From Actinomycetes bacterium (GTDB lineage Bacteria; Actinomycetota; Actinomycetes; Actinomycetales; Cellulomonadaceae): a DNA stretch of 23,999 nt. Made by a program: the position numbers and the translations under genes. The stretch covers positions 1 through 23,999 of the forward strand of contig JAEWQZ010000174.1 in NCBI GenBank assembly GCA_023460255.1. The letters run 5' to 3'. The notes under the pieces were generated by a model, which was not told the DNA's origin, searched no databases, and saw only the letters and a list, made by a program, of their open reading frames with translations. Shown in pieces: positions 7,469 through 16,200 of the stretch; the stretch's first letter is position 1; every line of letters starts with the position of its first letter.

Positions 7469-8080
7469 TCAGTCGGCCGTGCGCGGCGGGGCGTCCTCGT
7501 CACCACAGGCCCACGGCAACATCGAGCGCAGCAGTGCCTCAGCATCGACCCGCTCGTCGCGCCCGATTCGGGGCACACCGATGAGGCTCACGGTGATCAT
7601 GCGATCGCCGCACACCCATTTCGCCGAGCCGTCCGCCGCATCGCCGATCGCATACCCGGCACCGGGCACATCGGCCCGGATCTCCGTCGCGTCCCTCTCC
7701 CGGGAGAACAGGTCCAGCGCCTCCTCACCCGTCACGCCGAGCTTGGCGACCACGTCCCACTCCAGCACCTGCACGACGCCGTCACCGCTCGACCTGCGCA
7801 CCGAGCACGAGAAGCCCCGCCCCTCCCGGCCCCACGTGCCCTCCTCCTCGACCGACGCGGCAGCACCGCCCAGGGCCAGTTCCACCCCGGCCCGCGGCAC
7901 ACCCGTGCACACGAACGGCTCCCCGGCCGTCGTCGGCACCGGCGTGTCGGCGTCGGGACCCGTGCAGCCCGCCACCAGCCCCAGCACGGCCAACCCGGCC
8001 AGGGCCATCGCCCGTCCCGACGTGACCGGCCCACCCCCGAGGAGCGCGAGGTCCGGACCCGTTGTCCGCCGGACGCTCAT
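7469..8080 (-). CDS. predicted lipoprotein, tandem paralogue B
   Basis: Encodes 203 aa from the ATG at 8078-8080. A hydrophobic signal segment ends in the lipobox LVAGC with the lipidated Cys at residue 39, so the protein should sit on the outer face of the membrane. The n-region is long for a lipoprotein. A start at the internal ATG at 8006-8008 would put Cys at residue 15 but would lose the basic n-region. After the Cys comes a Thr/Pro linker, then a globular domain of about 160 residues with conserved GVPRAGVEL, WGREGRGFSC, EWDV and PGAGYAIGD stretches. The C-terminus, SMLPWACGDEDAPPRT, is shared with its upstream neighbour. No known family is recognised. It lies 16 nt downstream of that paralogue in the same operon and ends at the bidirectional terminator. 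Confidence 0.85.
   Translation of the reverse strand: MSVRRTTGPDLALLGGGPVTSGRAMALAGLAVLGLVAGCTGPDADTPVPTTAGEPFVCTGVPRAGVELALGGAAASVEEEGTWGREGRGFSCSVRRSSGDGVVQVLEWDVVAKLGVTGEEALDLFSRERDATEIRADVPGAGYAIGDAADGSAKWVCGDRMITVSLIGVPRIGRDERVDAEALLRSMLPWACGDEDAPPRTAD
7482..7525. repeat. direct repeat, copy 1 (3' ends of tandem lipoprotein genes)
   Basis: These 44 bases recur at 8110-8153 with a single mismatch (position 7502 versus 8130). They encode the shared C-terminus of the two lipoproteins. The rest of the two genes is much more diverged, so this segment is either strongly constrained or has been homogenised by gene conversion. Confidence 0.9.
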
Positions 8081-8096
8081 CACCACCCCAACGCCA

Positions 8097-8651
8097 TCAA
8101 TCCCGGGTCCGCGGCGGGGCGTCCTCGTCGCCACAGGCCCACGGCAACATCGATACGAGAAGTCGCTCCGCATCGGCGCGCTGATCCCGCCCGGCTGTCG
8201 TGACACCCAGGAGCGCCACGGTCAGGACCCGACCGCCACACACCCAGCCGGCCGACGCGTCTGCGCCGTCCCCTCCGGTGACGAACCCCGCTCCCGGCGC
8301 TGCCGCCTCGATCGCCTCGGCTCCGCCCTGGGCGCCGAGAAGGTCGACGACACTCTCGTCCGAGCCTCCGTACCTGGTGCGGACATCCCACTCCTCGACA
8401 GCGACGAGCGCAGTCCCGCCACCCGCCGCGACCACGTCGCACTGGAAGCCGGACTCCTCAGCTCCCCACTGACCGTGGTCGCGCTGGACGACGACAGGGC
8501 CACCGAGCACCAGTTCGACCCCGGCGCGCGGTACACCGTCGCAGGCCATGTCCCCGGAGGCCTCCGTGGGAACCGGCGTCCGGTCCGGACCCGCACAGCC
8601 GACCAGCGGAAGTGCGAGTAGCGCGACAACGCAACCCACTGCCCGTCTCAT
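8097..8651 (-). CDS. predicted lipoprotein, tandem paralogue A
   Basis: Encodes 184 aa. The start at 8649-8651 (ATGA, overlapping the stop of the upstream DUF6571-like gene by 4 nt) gives MRRAVGCVVALLALPLVGC, a textbook lipoprotein signal with Cys at residue 19. The mature part parallels the next gene: GVPRAGVELVLGG, a WGAEESGFQC segment, EEWDV, PGAGFVTGG, WVCGGR and an almost identical C-terminus. Conserved Cys residues in both copies could form disulfides outside the cell. The function is unknown and no characterised family is recognised. Translational coupling to the 679-aa protein suggests that the two work together, perhaps as surface partner or protective protein, but that is speculation. 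Confidence 0.88.
   Translation of the reverse strand: MRRAVGCVVALLALPLVGCAGPDRTPVPTEASGDMACDGVPRAGVELVLGGPVVVQRDHGQWGAEESGFQCDVVAAGGGTALVAVEEWDVRTRYGGSDESVVDLLGAQGGAEAIEAAAPGAGFVTGGDGADASAGWVCGGRVLTVALLGVTTAGRDQRADAERLLVSMLPWACGDEDAPPRTRD
8110..8153. repeat. direct repeat, copy 2
   Basis: Second copy of the 44-base repeat described at 7482-7525, with one mismatch. It lies at the same relative place at the 3' end of the upstream lipoprotein gene. Confidence 0.9.
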
Positions 8652-10687
8652 CGGGGCTTGCCCCGGTTGAAGCCGGCCTCGAACATCGCTGCGATATCGG
8701 GGCGCAGCGCAGCCGCGGCAGATCCCGCATCGACGGAACCCGCCCACTCGATGAACTGGTTGCGGACTCCGGGGTCTGCGAGGACGTCGGGATCGAAGCC
8801 GTCGGGCGCGAACCACGGGTAGTACTGGACTGTGCCGTCGTCCGTGTAGGTCATCCCGTCCTGAGGGATGTGGCCGTTCTCGGCGAGGGCGATCATCATC
8901 GCGATCTGCAGGTCGGTGTAGGCCACTTGCTGGACGGTGTGCTGCTCGTCCTTGACCCGTGACTCGTTTCCAGTCCACTGCGAACCCGCCAGGTCCTTGC
9001 CGGCAGACACCGTCTGATCCGCCAAGAACGACGTGAACGTGCCTCCGGTCGGGATCATTCCGATCACGTCACTGGTGAGGTCGATGTACGCCTGCGCCTG
9101 CTCGTCGAGCTCGCGTGCCTCGTCCTCCAGCCCTGCGCCCATCACTGCGACCACGAAGCCGTTCAGCGTGCTCGACTGGTTGAGCGCCACCTGGAGCGCC
9201 GTCGGATCCGTGCCTGCACCTCCCCACTGCGCTGCGCCGTACCGGATTCGCTCAGCGTTCAGTGCGTTCGATGCGGCCGCCATCTGCTCCACGGCGGACA
9301 TGTCCGTCAGGACCTCACCCATCACGGCGCGCAGGTCGTCGACCGAGAAGTCAGCGCCGACAGGCCACCCCGCCTTCCACGGCGAGCTCTCGAGGTTGTC
9401 GATGACGCCCAGACCCCCGCTCGTACCGTTCGCGGTGCGGTCCACATCGGTGATGTAGGCGGCGAGGATGTGCGCGAGCGAGTCCTTGCCGGCGTCGCCG
9501 ATCCGTCGGTCGTGCCTACCCCCGTCACGCTCCGCCAGGAAGTGGATGGTGGCCGATGCCATCCAGGCGGAACGTTCCTGCAGCTCCACCGGCGCCGAGG
9601 ACGTGTGGAACCTCGTCGCCGCCGCGTCCAGGGCCAGGCCAAGCGCGTTGAAGTCGTCGTGGCTCCACCGACGGTCCTGGATGAGGTACTTCGCCCGGTC
9701 GGTCGCGACGGGACCCCCGGAGTCGGGGTTGAGGAAGTCCAGCGCGGCCTCGGGGTTGCGTCCCATCGCCCCGAAGAGCCCGACGAACGGGTCGTAGAAC
9801 CCGGTGTCGTCGGCGGTCCCGAGATGCCAGTTCTGGACGGAACCGTTCAGCTGGGGTCCCCAGACAGGCCCGAACTGGTCCTGCTCGAACTCGTACAGCT
9901 CCTCGCCGACCGTGACAAGGAACGCCGAGTCGAAGTCCCCGTACCGCAGGATCTGGGACAGCGACCAGCCAGATCCGTCCGGGACATCACACACGTAGTC
10001 GACGAGGTCCTTGGCGAAGTCCGGGTGCGCCGTGTTGAACGCCGCGGAGTTCGTCGTCGTCGCGAAGGCCGTGCCGTACGCCTCGAGGAAGCGCTGCTCC
10101 ACCTCGTCGAGGTGCAGCGACATCGGGGTGTCCTCGTCCCAGTGAAGATCCTCGGTACTGGCGGGGTTGGCGGCCGCGTATTCCTCCGAGTACTGGCGCA
10201 GGAACAGCGGGATGCGGACAACGCCGTCCGGTCCGAGCGTGTCGAACAGGGCGTCGGTGACCGCCGCGTCATCGGCGTACTTGGCCAGTAGCGCCGCGAC
10301 GGCGTCGATGCTCTCTACGCCCTCGCGCGTCTGGTCGGTGCCGTTGATCGCGGTGAGCGCCTCGGCGAGCTCCTGGCCGAGCTGGGCCTTCACGCCCGCG
10401 GTGGTCTCGTCCGCGATCTCGAGCACGATGGGTTCACCGGCCGGCACCGGGTTCCGGGAGTTTGAGTTGTACAGCACCGCCAGCTCCACCCGCGTGCGCA
10501 GATCCTCACGCAGGGCGACCAGCTGCTGGTAGGGCGCCTCCAGGCCACGCACCGGCCTCGTGCTGGTGAGACCGTTGCGGGCAGCGGTGGCCACGTCCGA
10601 CCACTCCTCGATCACCCGGTCGAGGAGCGCGCTCGCCTCGTTGAAGAACGCCGTTCCGGCATCGACGTCGATGCTCACGCGCACCAT
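8648..10687 (-). CDS. DUF6571-like protein, probably linked to type VII secretion
   Basis: Encodes 679 aa with no signal peptide or clear membrane helix. The N-terminal 100 residues look like a helical pair (ASALLDRVIEEWSDVATAARNG, then a long helix ending near NSNSRNPVP). The middle carries the pattern I associate with DUF6571 proteins of actinobacteria: YADDAAVTDALFDTLGPDGV (about 135-155), a DFAKDLVDYV segment, and NPEAALDFLNPDSGG followed by DRAKYLIQDRRW (about 310-340). DUF6571 has no established function; members often sit near WXG100 or T7SS genes. The ATG at 10685-10687 shares one base with the stop of the 129-aa gene (TGATG), with GGGGGA in front, so the two are translationally coupled. 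The lipoprotein gene downstream overlaps its stop by 4 nt. It could be a secreted effector or a scaffold; I cannot tell which. Confidence 0.75.
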   Translation of the reverse strand: MVRVSIDVDAGTAFFNEASALLDRVIEEWSDVATAARNGLTSTRPVRGLEAPYQQLVALREDLRTRVELAVLYNSNSRNPVPAGEPIVLEIADETTAGVKAQLGQELAEALTAINGTDQTREGVESIDAVAALLAKYADDAAVTDALFDTLGPDGVVRIPLFLRQYSEEYAAANPASTEDLHWDEDTPMSLHLDEVEQRFLEAYGTAFATTTNSAAFNTAHPDFAKDLVDYVCDVPDGSGWSLSQILRYGDFDSAFLVTVGEELYEFEQDQFGPVWGPQLNGSVQNWHLGTADDTGFYDPFVGLFGAMGRNPEAALDFLNPDSGGPVATDRAKYLIQDRRWSHDDFNALGLALDAAATRFHTSSAPVELQERSAWMASATIHFLAERDGGRHDRRIGDAGKDSLAHILAAYITDVDRTANGTSGGLGVIDNLESSPWKAGWPVGADFSVDDLRAVMGEVLTDMSAVEQMAAASNALNAERIRYGAAQWGGAGTDPTALQVALNQSSTLNGFVVAVMGAGLEDEARELDEQAQAYIDLTSDVIGMIPTGGTFTSFLADQTVSAGKDLAGSQWTGNESRVKDEQHTVQQVAYTDLQIAMMIALAENGHIPQDGMTYTDDGTVQYYPWFAPDGFDPDVLADPGVRNQFIEWAGSVDAGSAAAALRPDIAAMFEAGFNRGKPR

Positions 10688-11076
10688 CAGGTCCCCCAGT
10701 AGGGGTTGTAGTACGTGGCCCGGACCCGCCCGTCAATCTGATCGCGGTAGGTCTTCCACCCCTCGGGGCCGTCCCGGTCGACCTCGGGGTCTTCTTGGCC
10801 CGCCTCCCCCCGGCAGAGCGCCGCCTGCGCGCGGAAGCAGTCGGCGACGGCCGTGCCCGCCCCGGTCAGGTCCTCGCCGAAGTTCCTCCGCGCCGCCGAC
10901 GGCGACTCCCACGCCTCGTCCAGGCGGCTGAGCAGCCCGAGGACCACGTTGCCGCCCCCGGGGCTCAGCACGGACACGGCGCCGTCCGCGCGCGAGGCCG
11001 CCGAGTACTTGCGGCTGCGCAGCAGGTTGGGGCGCATGTCCGGTTCGGGCGCAACCTCCGGATCGGTCTCCGACAC
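10687..11076 (-). CDS. small helical protein upstream of and coupled to the DUF6571-like gene
   Basis: Encodes 129 aa from a GTG at 11074-11076, with GGAGG placed 5 nt upstream (minus strand). After a disordered acidic N-terminus comes a helical core, about residues 45-90 (LLSRLDEAWESPSAARRNFGEDLTG onward). It contains a Trp followed by a Ser/Ala turn, loosely like the turn of WXG proteins. The tail is polar and ends TYYNPYWGT. No export motif of the YxxxD/E form is present. The TGATG junction with the 679-aa gene suggests a fixed ratio and probably a physical complex, as seen for T7SS effectors with small helical partners. The family is not recognised. Confidence 0.75.
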   Translation of the reverse strand: MSETDPEVAPEPDMRPNLLRSRKYSAASRADGAVSVLSPGGGNVVLGLLSRLDEAWESPSAARRNFGEDLTGAGTAVADCFRAQAALCRGEAGQEDPEVDRDGPEGWKTYRDQIDGRVRATYYNPYWGT

Positions 11077-11099
11077 GGTGCCTCCAGTCCTTGATCGAC

Positions 11100-11117
11100 G
11101 GCGCCAACCCTAGCGAG
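11100..11117 (-). promoter_or_regulatory. promoter-like element in front of the 129-aa/DUF6571 operon
   Basis: On the minus strand the element reads CTCGCTAGGGTTGGCGCC, with TAGGGT as a good -10 candidate (11107-11112) about 30 nt before the GTG. Nearly the same sequence occurs at 12632-12648 in front of a lipoprotein gene. The 110-nt gap (11077-11186) also holds a 12-bp palindrome at 11162-11173 just after the upstream gene's stop. Confidence 0.5.
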
Positions 11118-11186
11118 GTCGGGCCCGCGGAATGTGGCGGTTTCGCCGGACTCTCCCTCATCGGGCGCGCCCGGAGCTCAGCAGGA

Positions 11187-12086
11187 CTAGGTGCGGCCCG
11201 TCGACGGGGTGACCAGGGTCTGGATCTCGGCCACCGGCACGGCGACCTCCTGCCACGACGACTCGAGCGTCGACGGCAGGCCGTCCAGGCTCAGCGGCGT
11301 TCCGTTGATCTCGAACCGGACGCCGTAGACCAGGCGCATGCGCACGACGTACGCGGGCAACCCGCCGGCGGTCGCCGTCCCCCTCACCGACGCGCGGGCG
11401 TACGTGTGCGCACAGCCCTCGCCGGCCGCCGTCTGCCACTGGCAGATGAGTGTTCCGGACCCGTCGCCGGGGTCGACCTCGAGGTGGTCCGGCTCCCCGA
11501 TCGCGACCACGCCCAGCGCCGACGAACCGGTGATCTCGGCCGCCGACGCACCCTGCGCCCAGAACCACGTGTCGATGCCGACGATCGCCTGGCGCGGCGG
11601 GTTCACGCCGACGGTGAAGTCCGGCGCGCGCAGCAGACCGAAGGCCTGCCGCGCCGCCTGCCCGACGGTCATCTCGTCCGGCGTGTACCACGACCAGCCG
11701 GACAGGGTCCCGTCGGGGTCCGGGTCGCACTGCTGGTAGGTGTAGATGGCGTCCGCCGAGGGACGGGTCTCCTCCGGCCACGTCGACGGGTCCAGGGCCG
11801 ACGGGACGTTCGCCCAGCACGCACTGGCGCCGATGCAGTACTCCGCGAGGCCCGTCAGCTCGCACGTCGGCTCCGCCGCCGGGCCCGAACCGGACCCGCC
11901 GTCCTCGGAATCGCCCGGCTCAGGCGGGCAGGTGACGACGTACTCCTTCGATCCGTCCGGCTGGGTCACCACCTCCACCGTGCAGCCAGGGGGGACGTCG
12001 GCGCCCGCCGACGAGGCGGCCCATCCCACAAGGAGAACCGCAGCGACTGCCGCGGTGACTGCCCGACGCGCAGCCTTCCTCAGCAC
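11187..12086 (-). CDS. secreted protein with Cys/Trp-rich domain, unknown function
   Basis: Encodes 299 aa from a GTG at 12084-12086, which lies inside the end of the preceding lipoprotein gene (7-nt overlap). Residues 1-29 form a Sec signal peptide (basic LRKAARRAV, then a hydrophobic stretch, likely cut after SSAGA). The mature part starts with a short Cys-bounded segment, then a Gly/Ser/Pro linker. A domain with paired Cys (CELTGLAEYC, GASACW) follows, with a central AIVGIDTWFW motif and a GDGSGTLICQW...CAHTY segment. The last pattern matches a family of exported actinobacterial proteins often loosely named ATP/GTP-binding protein. No P-loop is visible, so that name is not supported. No anchor is seen. 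It probably acts outside the cell with the neighbouring lipoproteins. Confidence 0.8.
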   Translation of the reverse strand: MLRKAARRAVTAAVAAVLLVGWAASSAGADVPPGCTVEVVTQPDGSKEYVVTCPPEPGDSEDGGSGSGPAAEPTCELTGLAEYCIGASACWANVPSALDPSTWPEETRPSADAIYTYQQCDPDPDGTLSGWSWYTPDEMTVGQAARQAFGLLRAPDFTVGVNPPRQAIVGIDTWFWAQGASAAEITGSSALGVVAIGEPDHLEVDPGDGSGTLICQWQTAAGEGCAHTYARASVRGTATAGGLPAYVVRMRLVYGVRFEINGTPLSLDGLPSTLESSWQEVAVPVAEIQTLVTPSTGRT

Positions 12087-12604
12087 GTGAAGCCGCCCGG
12101 GGGCTCGACGGATCCCGTCACGAGCCAGGCATCGTCGTGCCGCTCGAGCAGGACGCCACCGGGCAGGACGTCGGCCAGGTCGTCCTCGACCCCGGGCACG
12201 AACCAGGCGGAGTTGTCCACGCAGGCCAGGACCGTCGCTGTTGCGTCCTCGACCTCCACGGTGACGTCCGAGAAGCTCGGCTCCCCTTCGCGGACGATCC
12301 CGAGGTCGGCGAACTGGCGCGCTTCGGCGATGGCCTCCTCGACGAGCGGACCTGTCGCGATGCCGTCGAACAGCGTCGGGTCCGCGTTGCCACGCTGTGC
12401 AGCGACCATCGCGTCCCAGTACGCGTAGTACGCCTCGAGGATTGCCGCCTCCGTGTCCGCGTCGGCACCGTTCTCGGAGGTGGTGGTCGGGCTCGCGGTC
12501 GGCGACGCCGTCAGGCCCGGCGGCTCCTCGGCCGACGACGAGCACCCCGCCACACCCACGACGGCGACCAGCATCGACGCCACCGTCACGATCACCCGAC
12601 GCAT
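12080..12604 (-). CDS. NTF2/SnoaL-like lipoprotein, tandem paralogue 2
   Basis: Encodes 174 aa. MRRVIVTVASMLVAVVGVAGC is a clear lipoprotein signal with Cys at residue 21, followed by a Ser/Thr/Pro linker to about residue 50. The mature domain begins EAAILEAYYAYWDAMVAAQRGN and continues with LGIVREGEPSFSDVTV and VLACVDNSAWFV. This pattern resembles the NTF2/SnoaL-like fold of many actinobacterial lipoproteins; the fold call is by eye. The ATG at 12602-12604 has GAGGGGG upstream. Its N-terminus and layout match the upstream gene, so the two arose by tandem duplication, but the last 40 residues differ. A promoter-like element lies in the 68-nt gap before it, and the secreted-protein gene overlaps its end. 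Confidence 0.87.
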   Translation of the reverse strand: MRRVIVTVASMLVAVVGVAGCSSSAEEPPGLTASPTASPTTTSENGADADTEAAILEAYYAYWDAMVAAQRGNADPTLFDGIATGPLVEEAIAEARQFADLGIVREGEPSFSDVTVEVEDATATVLACVDNSAWFVPGVEDDLADVLPGGVLLERHDDAWLVTGSVEPPGGFTC

Positions 12605-12631
12605 GCGTCCCCCTCGATGCTCCGGCCCGAT

Positions 12632-12648
12632 GGCGCCACCTTAGCGAG
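12632..12648 (-). promoter_or_regulatory. promoter-like element in front of lipoprotein paralogue 2
   Basis: On the minus strand this reads CTCGCTAAGGTGGCGCC. TAAGGT (12638-12643) is a plausible -10, with a weak TTCGGG about 18 nt upstream as -35. It differs from the element at 11100-11117 by one substitution and one missing base. It would give the downstream genes a start independent of the long Tad/FtsK operon. Confidence 0.5.
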
Positions 12649-12672
12649 CGCCCCGTATGTACCCGAACCTTC

Positions 12673-13197
12673 TCAGCACGACAGGCCCGACGGGACTGAG
12701 ACGTACTCGATGACGTACCAGTCGCCGTCGGCCCGCTCGAGGTGCAGCCCCGTCGGAAGGACGCCGAGCGGATCACCGGCAGCCTCCGGCACGACCCACT
12801 GGGAGTTGTCGACGCAGGCCCACACGTCGGCGCCGTCCCCGTCCACCTCCGCGACGACGTCGGAGAACGCCGGTTCGCCCTCACGGGAGATCCCGAGCTC
12901 GGCGTACTGACGCGCGGTCGCCAGCTCTTCCTCGACGAGGGGCCCACGGGTGTTGTCGGCGAACAGCGTCGGGTCCGGGTTCCCGCGCTGAGCCGCCACA
13001 GTCGCATCCCAATAGGCGTAGTACGCGTCGAGGACCGCCGCCTCCGTGTCCGCGTCGACGCCGTCCTCGGACGTCGTGGGCGGGCTCGCGGTCGGCGACA
13101 CCGTCAGGCCCGGTGGCTCCTCGCCCGACGACGAGCAGGCCGCCACACCGAGGGCGGCAGCCAGCATCGACACCACGGTCACGATCACCCGACGCAC
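12673..13197 (-). CDS. NTF2/SnoaL-like lipoprotein, tandem paralogue 1
   Basis: Encodes 174 aa from the GTG at 13195-13197, chosen because it aligns with the start of its paralogue; the open frame runs further into the ATPase gene without similarity. The signal RRVIVTVVSMLAAALGVAAC has Cys at residue 21. A Ser/Pro/Thr linker follows, then the same globular pattern as the next gene: AAVLDAYYAYWDATVAAQRGNPDPTLF, LGISREGEPAFSDV and VWACVDNSQWVV, ending in VPSGLSC. It begins 10 nt after the stop of the FtsK/EssC-like gene, so it is probably the last gene of the main operon. Its function is unknown; lipidation should place it on the outer membrane face near the secretion machinery. Confidence 0.87.
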   Translation of the reverse strand: MRRVIVTVVSMLAAALGVAACSSSGEEPPGLTVSPTASPPTTSEDGVDADTEAAVLDAYYAYWDATVAAQRGNPDPTLFADNTRGPLVEEELATARQYAELGISREGEPAFSDVVAEVDGDGADVWACVDNSQWVVPEAAGDPLGVLPTGLHLERADGDWYVIEYVSVPSGLSC

Positions 13198-13207
13198 ACG
13201 TTCCGCC

Positions 13208-16200
13208 TCACCTGTCGTCCGGCACGGTCGGACGGGGCACCTGCACCCACTCCCACGAGCCACCCCGGACGAGGATCGCCCTGCCCGCCGGCACCGCGGC
13301 GCCGATGGACCGCGGGAGCCGGGTGCTGAAGACGTCGCCGTCGGCCGCCGACCGCGGCGCCAGCAGTACACCCGAGCGGCCCTTGCGCAGGGTCGCCGCC
13401 GCACCCCGGTACATGCTCGAGACCTCGTCCACACCGCACGCCACGGCGATCGCGTCACCGCTGTCCCGGATGGACTTCAGGTACTCCTCCGCCACCGTCG
13501 CCAGCGCGTGCTCGGCACCGAGCACCTCGAAGTCGTCGACGACCAGCAGCCGCGGCCCCGGGGAGTCGAGGGCAGCCCGCAGCTCGTCGGGCGTCGCCTC
13601 CCCGGTGAGCACCGCGCGGACGCCGCGGACGCCGTCGAGGTCACGCAGCGGGCTGCGCCGGGGCGTCACGACGGTGACGCGCCACCCACGGGCGAGCGCG
13701 TCCACGGCCGTCGCGAGCAGGGTGCTGGACCGCCCGGAGCGCTGCGGACCCACCACGAGGAGCCCCGGGCCGTCCCGGTCGACGTCGATCCCACGGACCG
13801 CCAGCGTGTCCCCGCCGATGCCGACGAGCAGCTCGGTCCGCGGCGGCTCCTCCTCGCGCAGCCGCGCGACGTCCTCGGGCGTCGCGATGACGGGCAGCTC
13901 GTCGACGCGTCCGGGGCGACGGGCCGCCGGGACATGCCCGGCCGCGTCGCGGGCCTGCACCGCGAGCCGCTGGAGCTCGGCGACCTGGGCCGTGCCGGCG
14001 GCGTCCGCCGCGAGCAGGGCGAGCTGGACCTCGACGGGGCGCTCGCCACCACGGAACGCCCGGCCCGGCGGCATCCGGTTCGGGACGTCCCGGGCACGCA
14101 TGCCGATGTAGGAGAAGTCGTCCGGGGACGCCATCCGCAGCAGGAGCCGGTCCTCGAGCGCGGCACCGACGCGGCCGACCAGCATGCTCCGGTCACCGGC
14201 GACCACCACCCGCAGGCCGACCGCCGCGCCCTCCCGCATCAGCGTCACGAGCTGCTCGATGAGCACCCCTCCGTCGGACTGCTCGAACGCCCCGACGAAC
14301 CCCTCCCACCTGTCGACGAGGAGCACGAGGTACGGCAGCCGGAGGTCGGGCGGGTTGGCGCTGCGCTGCTCGGCGATGTCCGCGTACCCACCGGCCGCGA
14401 GCACCTGCTGACGTCGTGCGACCTCCCCGCCGATGAGGGCGAGCAGCCGACGGACCCGGTCCGGCTGGTCCCTGGTCACCACGGCGCCGGTGTGGGGCAT
14501 GCCTACGAGCGGGAGGAGGGCACCGTTGCCGCAGTCCAGGCCGTACAGGTGCACGTCGTACGGCGAGTGCAGCCGGGCGATCCCGCCGGCCACGAGGCGC
14601 AGGGCGCTGGAGCGCCCCGCCCGGGTCTGGCCGCCGATCGCCAGGTGCGAGCCGCCCGCCAGGTCCCACTCGAGGACCTCCTGCTTCTGCTCCGTGGGCT
14701 GGTCCGCCAGGCCGAGCGGGAGCGGCGGCACGAGCCCCCGCCGGGGCTCCGCGTCGTCGGCGAGGACGTCGTCCAGGACGACCTGCTCGGGCAGCGGCGG
14801 GAGCCACGGGCTCGGCTGCGGCTCGATCCCGCTGACCCGGGTGGCGTCCACGACGGCGGTCACCAGGTGCGCCAGGTCCGTCGGGGTGTCCGCCGGCGCC
14901 TCGGCAGCCTTCGCCACGGGGGCGGGCCGGCCGATCGACGCCCACTCGAGCGGGCGGATGCGCACGCTCGCCGGCGCGGCTCCGCGCGGCCGACCACCGA
15001 CGCGCGACGACTGGAACGCGATGAGCTGGGAGTGCCCGAGCCTGGCGTACGCCCGGCCCGGCAGCGACGGCGGGATGTGGGCCGACGCGTCGGACTCCAC
15101 GACGTCCTGGCTGTCCCCCGAGTCGGTGACGCGCAGGGCGATCCGCAGGTTCGTGTTCGACTTGATCTCAGCCGTGACGACGCCGGCCGGACGCTGGGTG
15201 GCCAGCAGCAGGTGCACGCCCAGGGAGCGTCCGCGCCGGGCGATGTCCACCAGGCCGGTGACGAAGTCCGGGAGCTCGGCCACGAGGGCGGCGAACTCGT
15301 CGATGACGATGAGCAGCCGGGGCAGCGGCAGGTCCCCGGGACCGCGTCGGGCCAGGTAGTCGTCGATGTCCTTGGCGCGCGCGTCGGCGAGGACGTGCTC
15401 CCGGCGCCGCAGCTCGGCGCCGAGCGACTCCAGCGCCCGCGTCGTCAGGTGCCCGTCGAGGTCCGTGACCATGCCGACGGTGTGCGGCAGCCTGGCGCAG
15501 TCCTGGAACGCGGCGCCGCCCTTGTAGTCGACCAGTACGAACGTCATCTCGTCCGGCCGGTTGCCGACGGCGAGGGACGCCACGAGCGTCTGCAGCAGCT
15601 CCGACTTGCCCGAGCCCGTGGTGCCCGCGACGAGTCCGTGCGGGCCGTCGGCGCGCAGGTCGACCGAGAACAGCCCGTCCGCGCCCTCGCCGATGACCGC
15701 CCGCGTCGTGCGGCCCCCGGCGGCCCAGCCGCGCGCCACGGCGTCCGGCGTCGGCGGGTCGAGGCCCAGGACGGCCAGGAGCCTGCTCTGCGTGGGGATC
15801 GTGCTGGCCGCCCCGACGGCGCTCACGTCGCGGACGGCGGACAGGGCCCGACCGATCCGCTCGCACCAACCCGGCGGGACGAGGTCCGCGCGGACGGCCT
15901 CGACCACCCGCCGCCCGGTCGCCTCGACCCGCAACCCGTCGCCCTGGGGGCGCACGACGACGCGGCACTCCTCGGGCAGCAGCCGCACGTCGGCGTCCAG
16001 GCACAGGAACACGAAGCCCAGCGCGGGCCCGTCACGCAGCAGGCCGACCATCCCGGGCAGCAGGCGCAGCGCGCGCGACCCGTCGAGCACGACGAGGATC
16101 GGTGCTGGGCGCCCGCCGCCGGAGCCGGACGACGCCGCCTCACGCCGCGCGTCGAGCAACGCCACGAGGTCCGCGACGCGGCGGCTCACGGTCTCCTCGT

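Noticed and set aside
11162..11173. 12-bp perfect palindrome just after the stop of the secreted-protein gene, considered as terminator or operator.
   Set aside because: It has no loop for a stable hairpin and no T-run, and CGGGCGCGCCCG-type palindromes arise easily by chance at this GC content.
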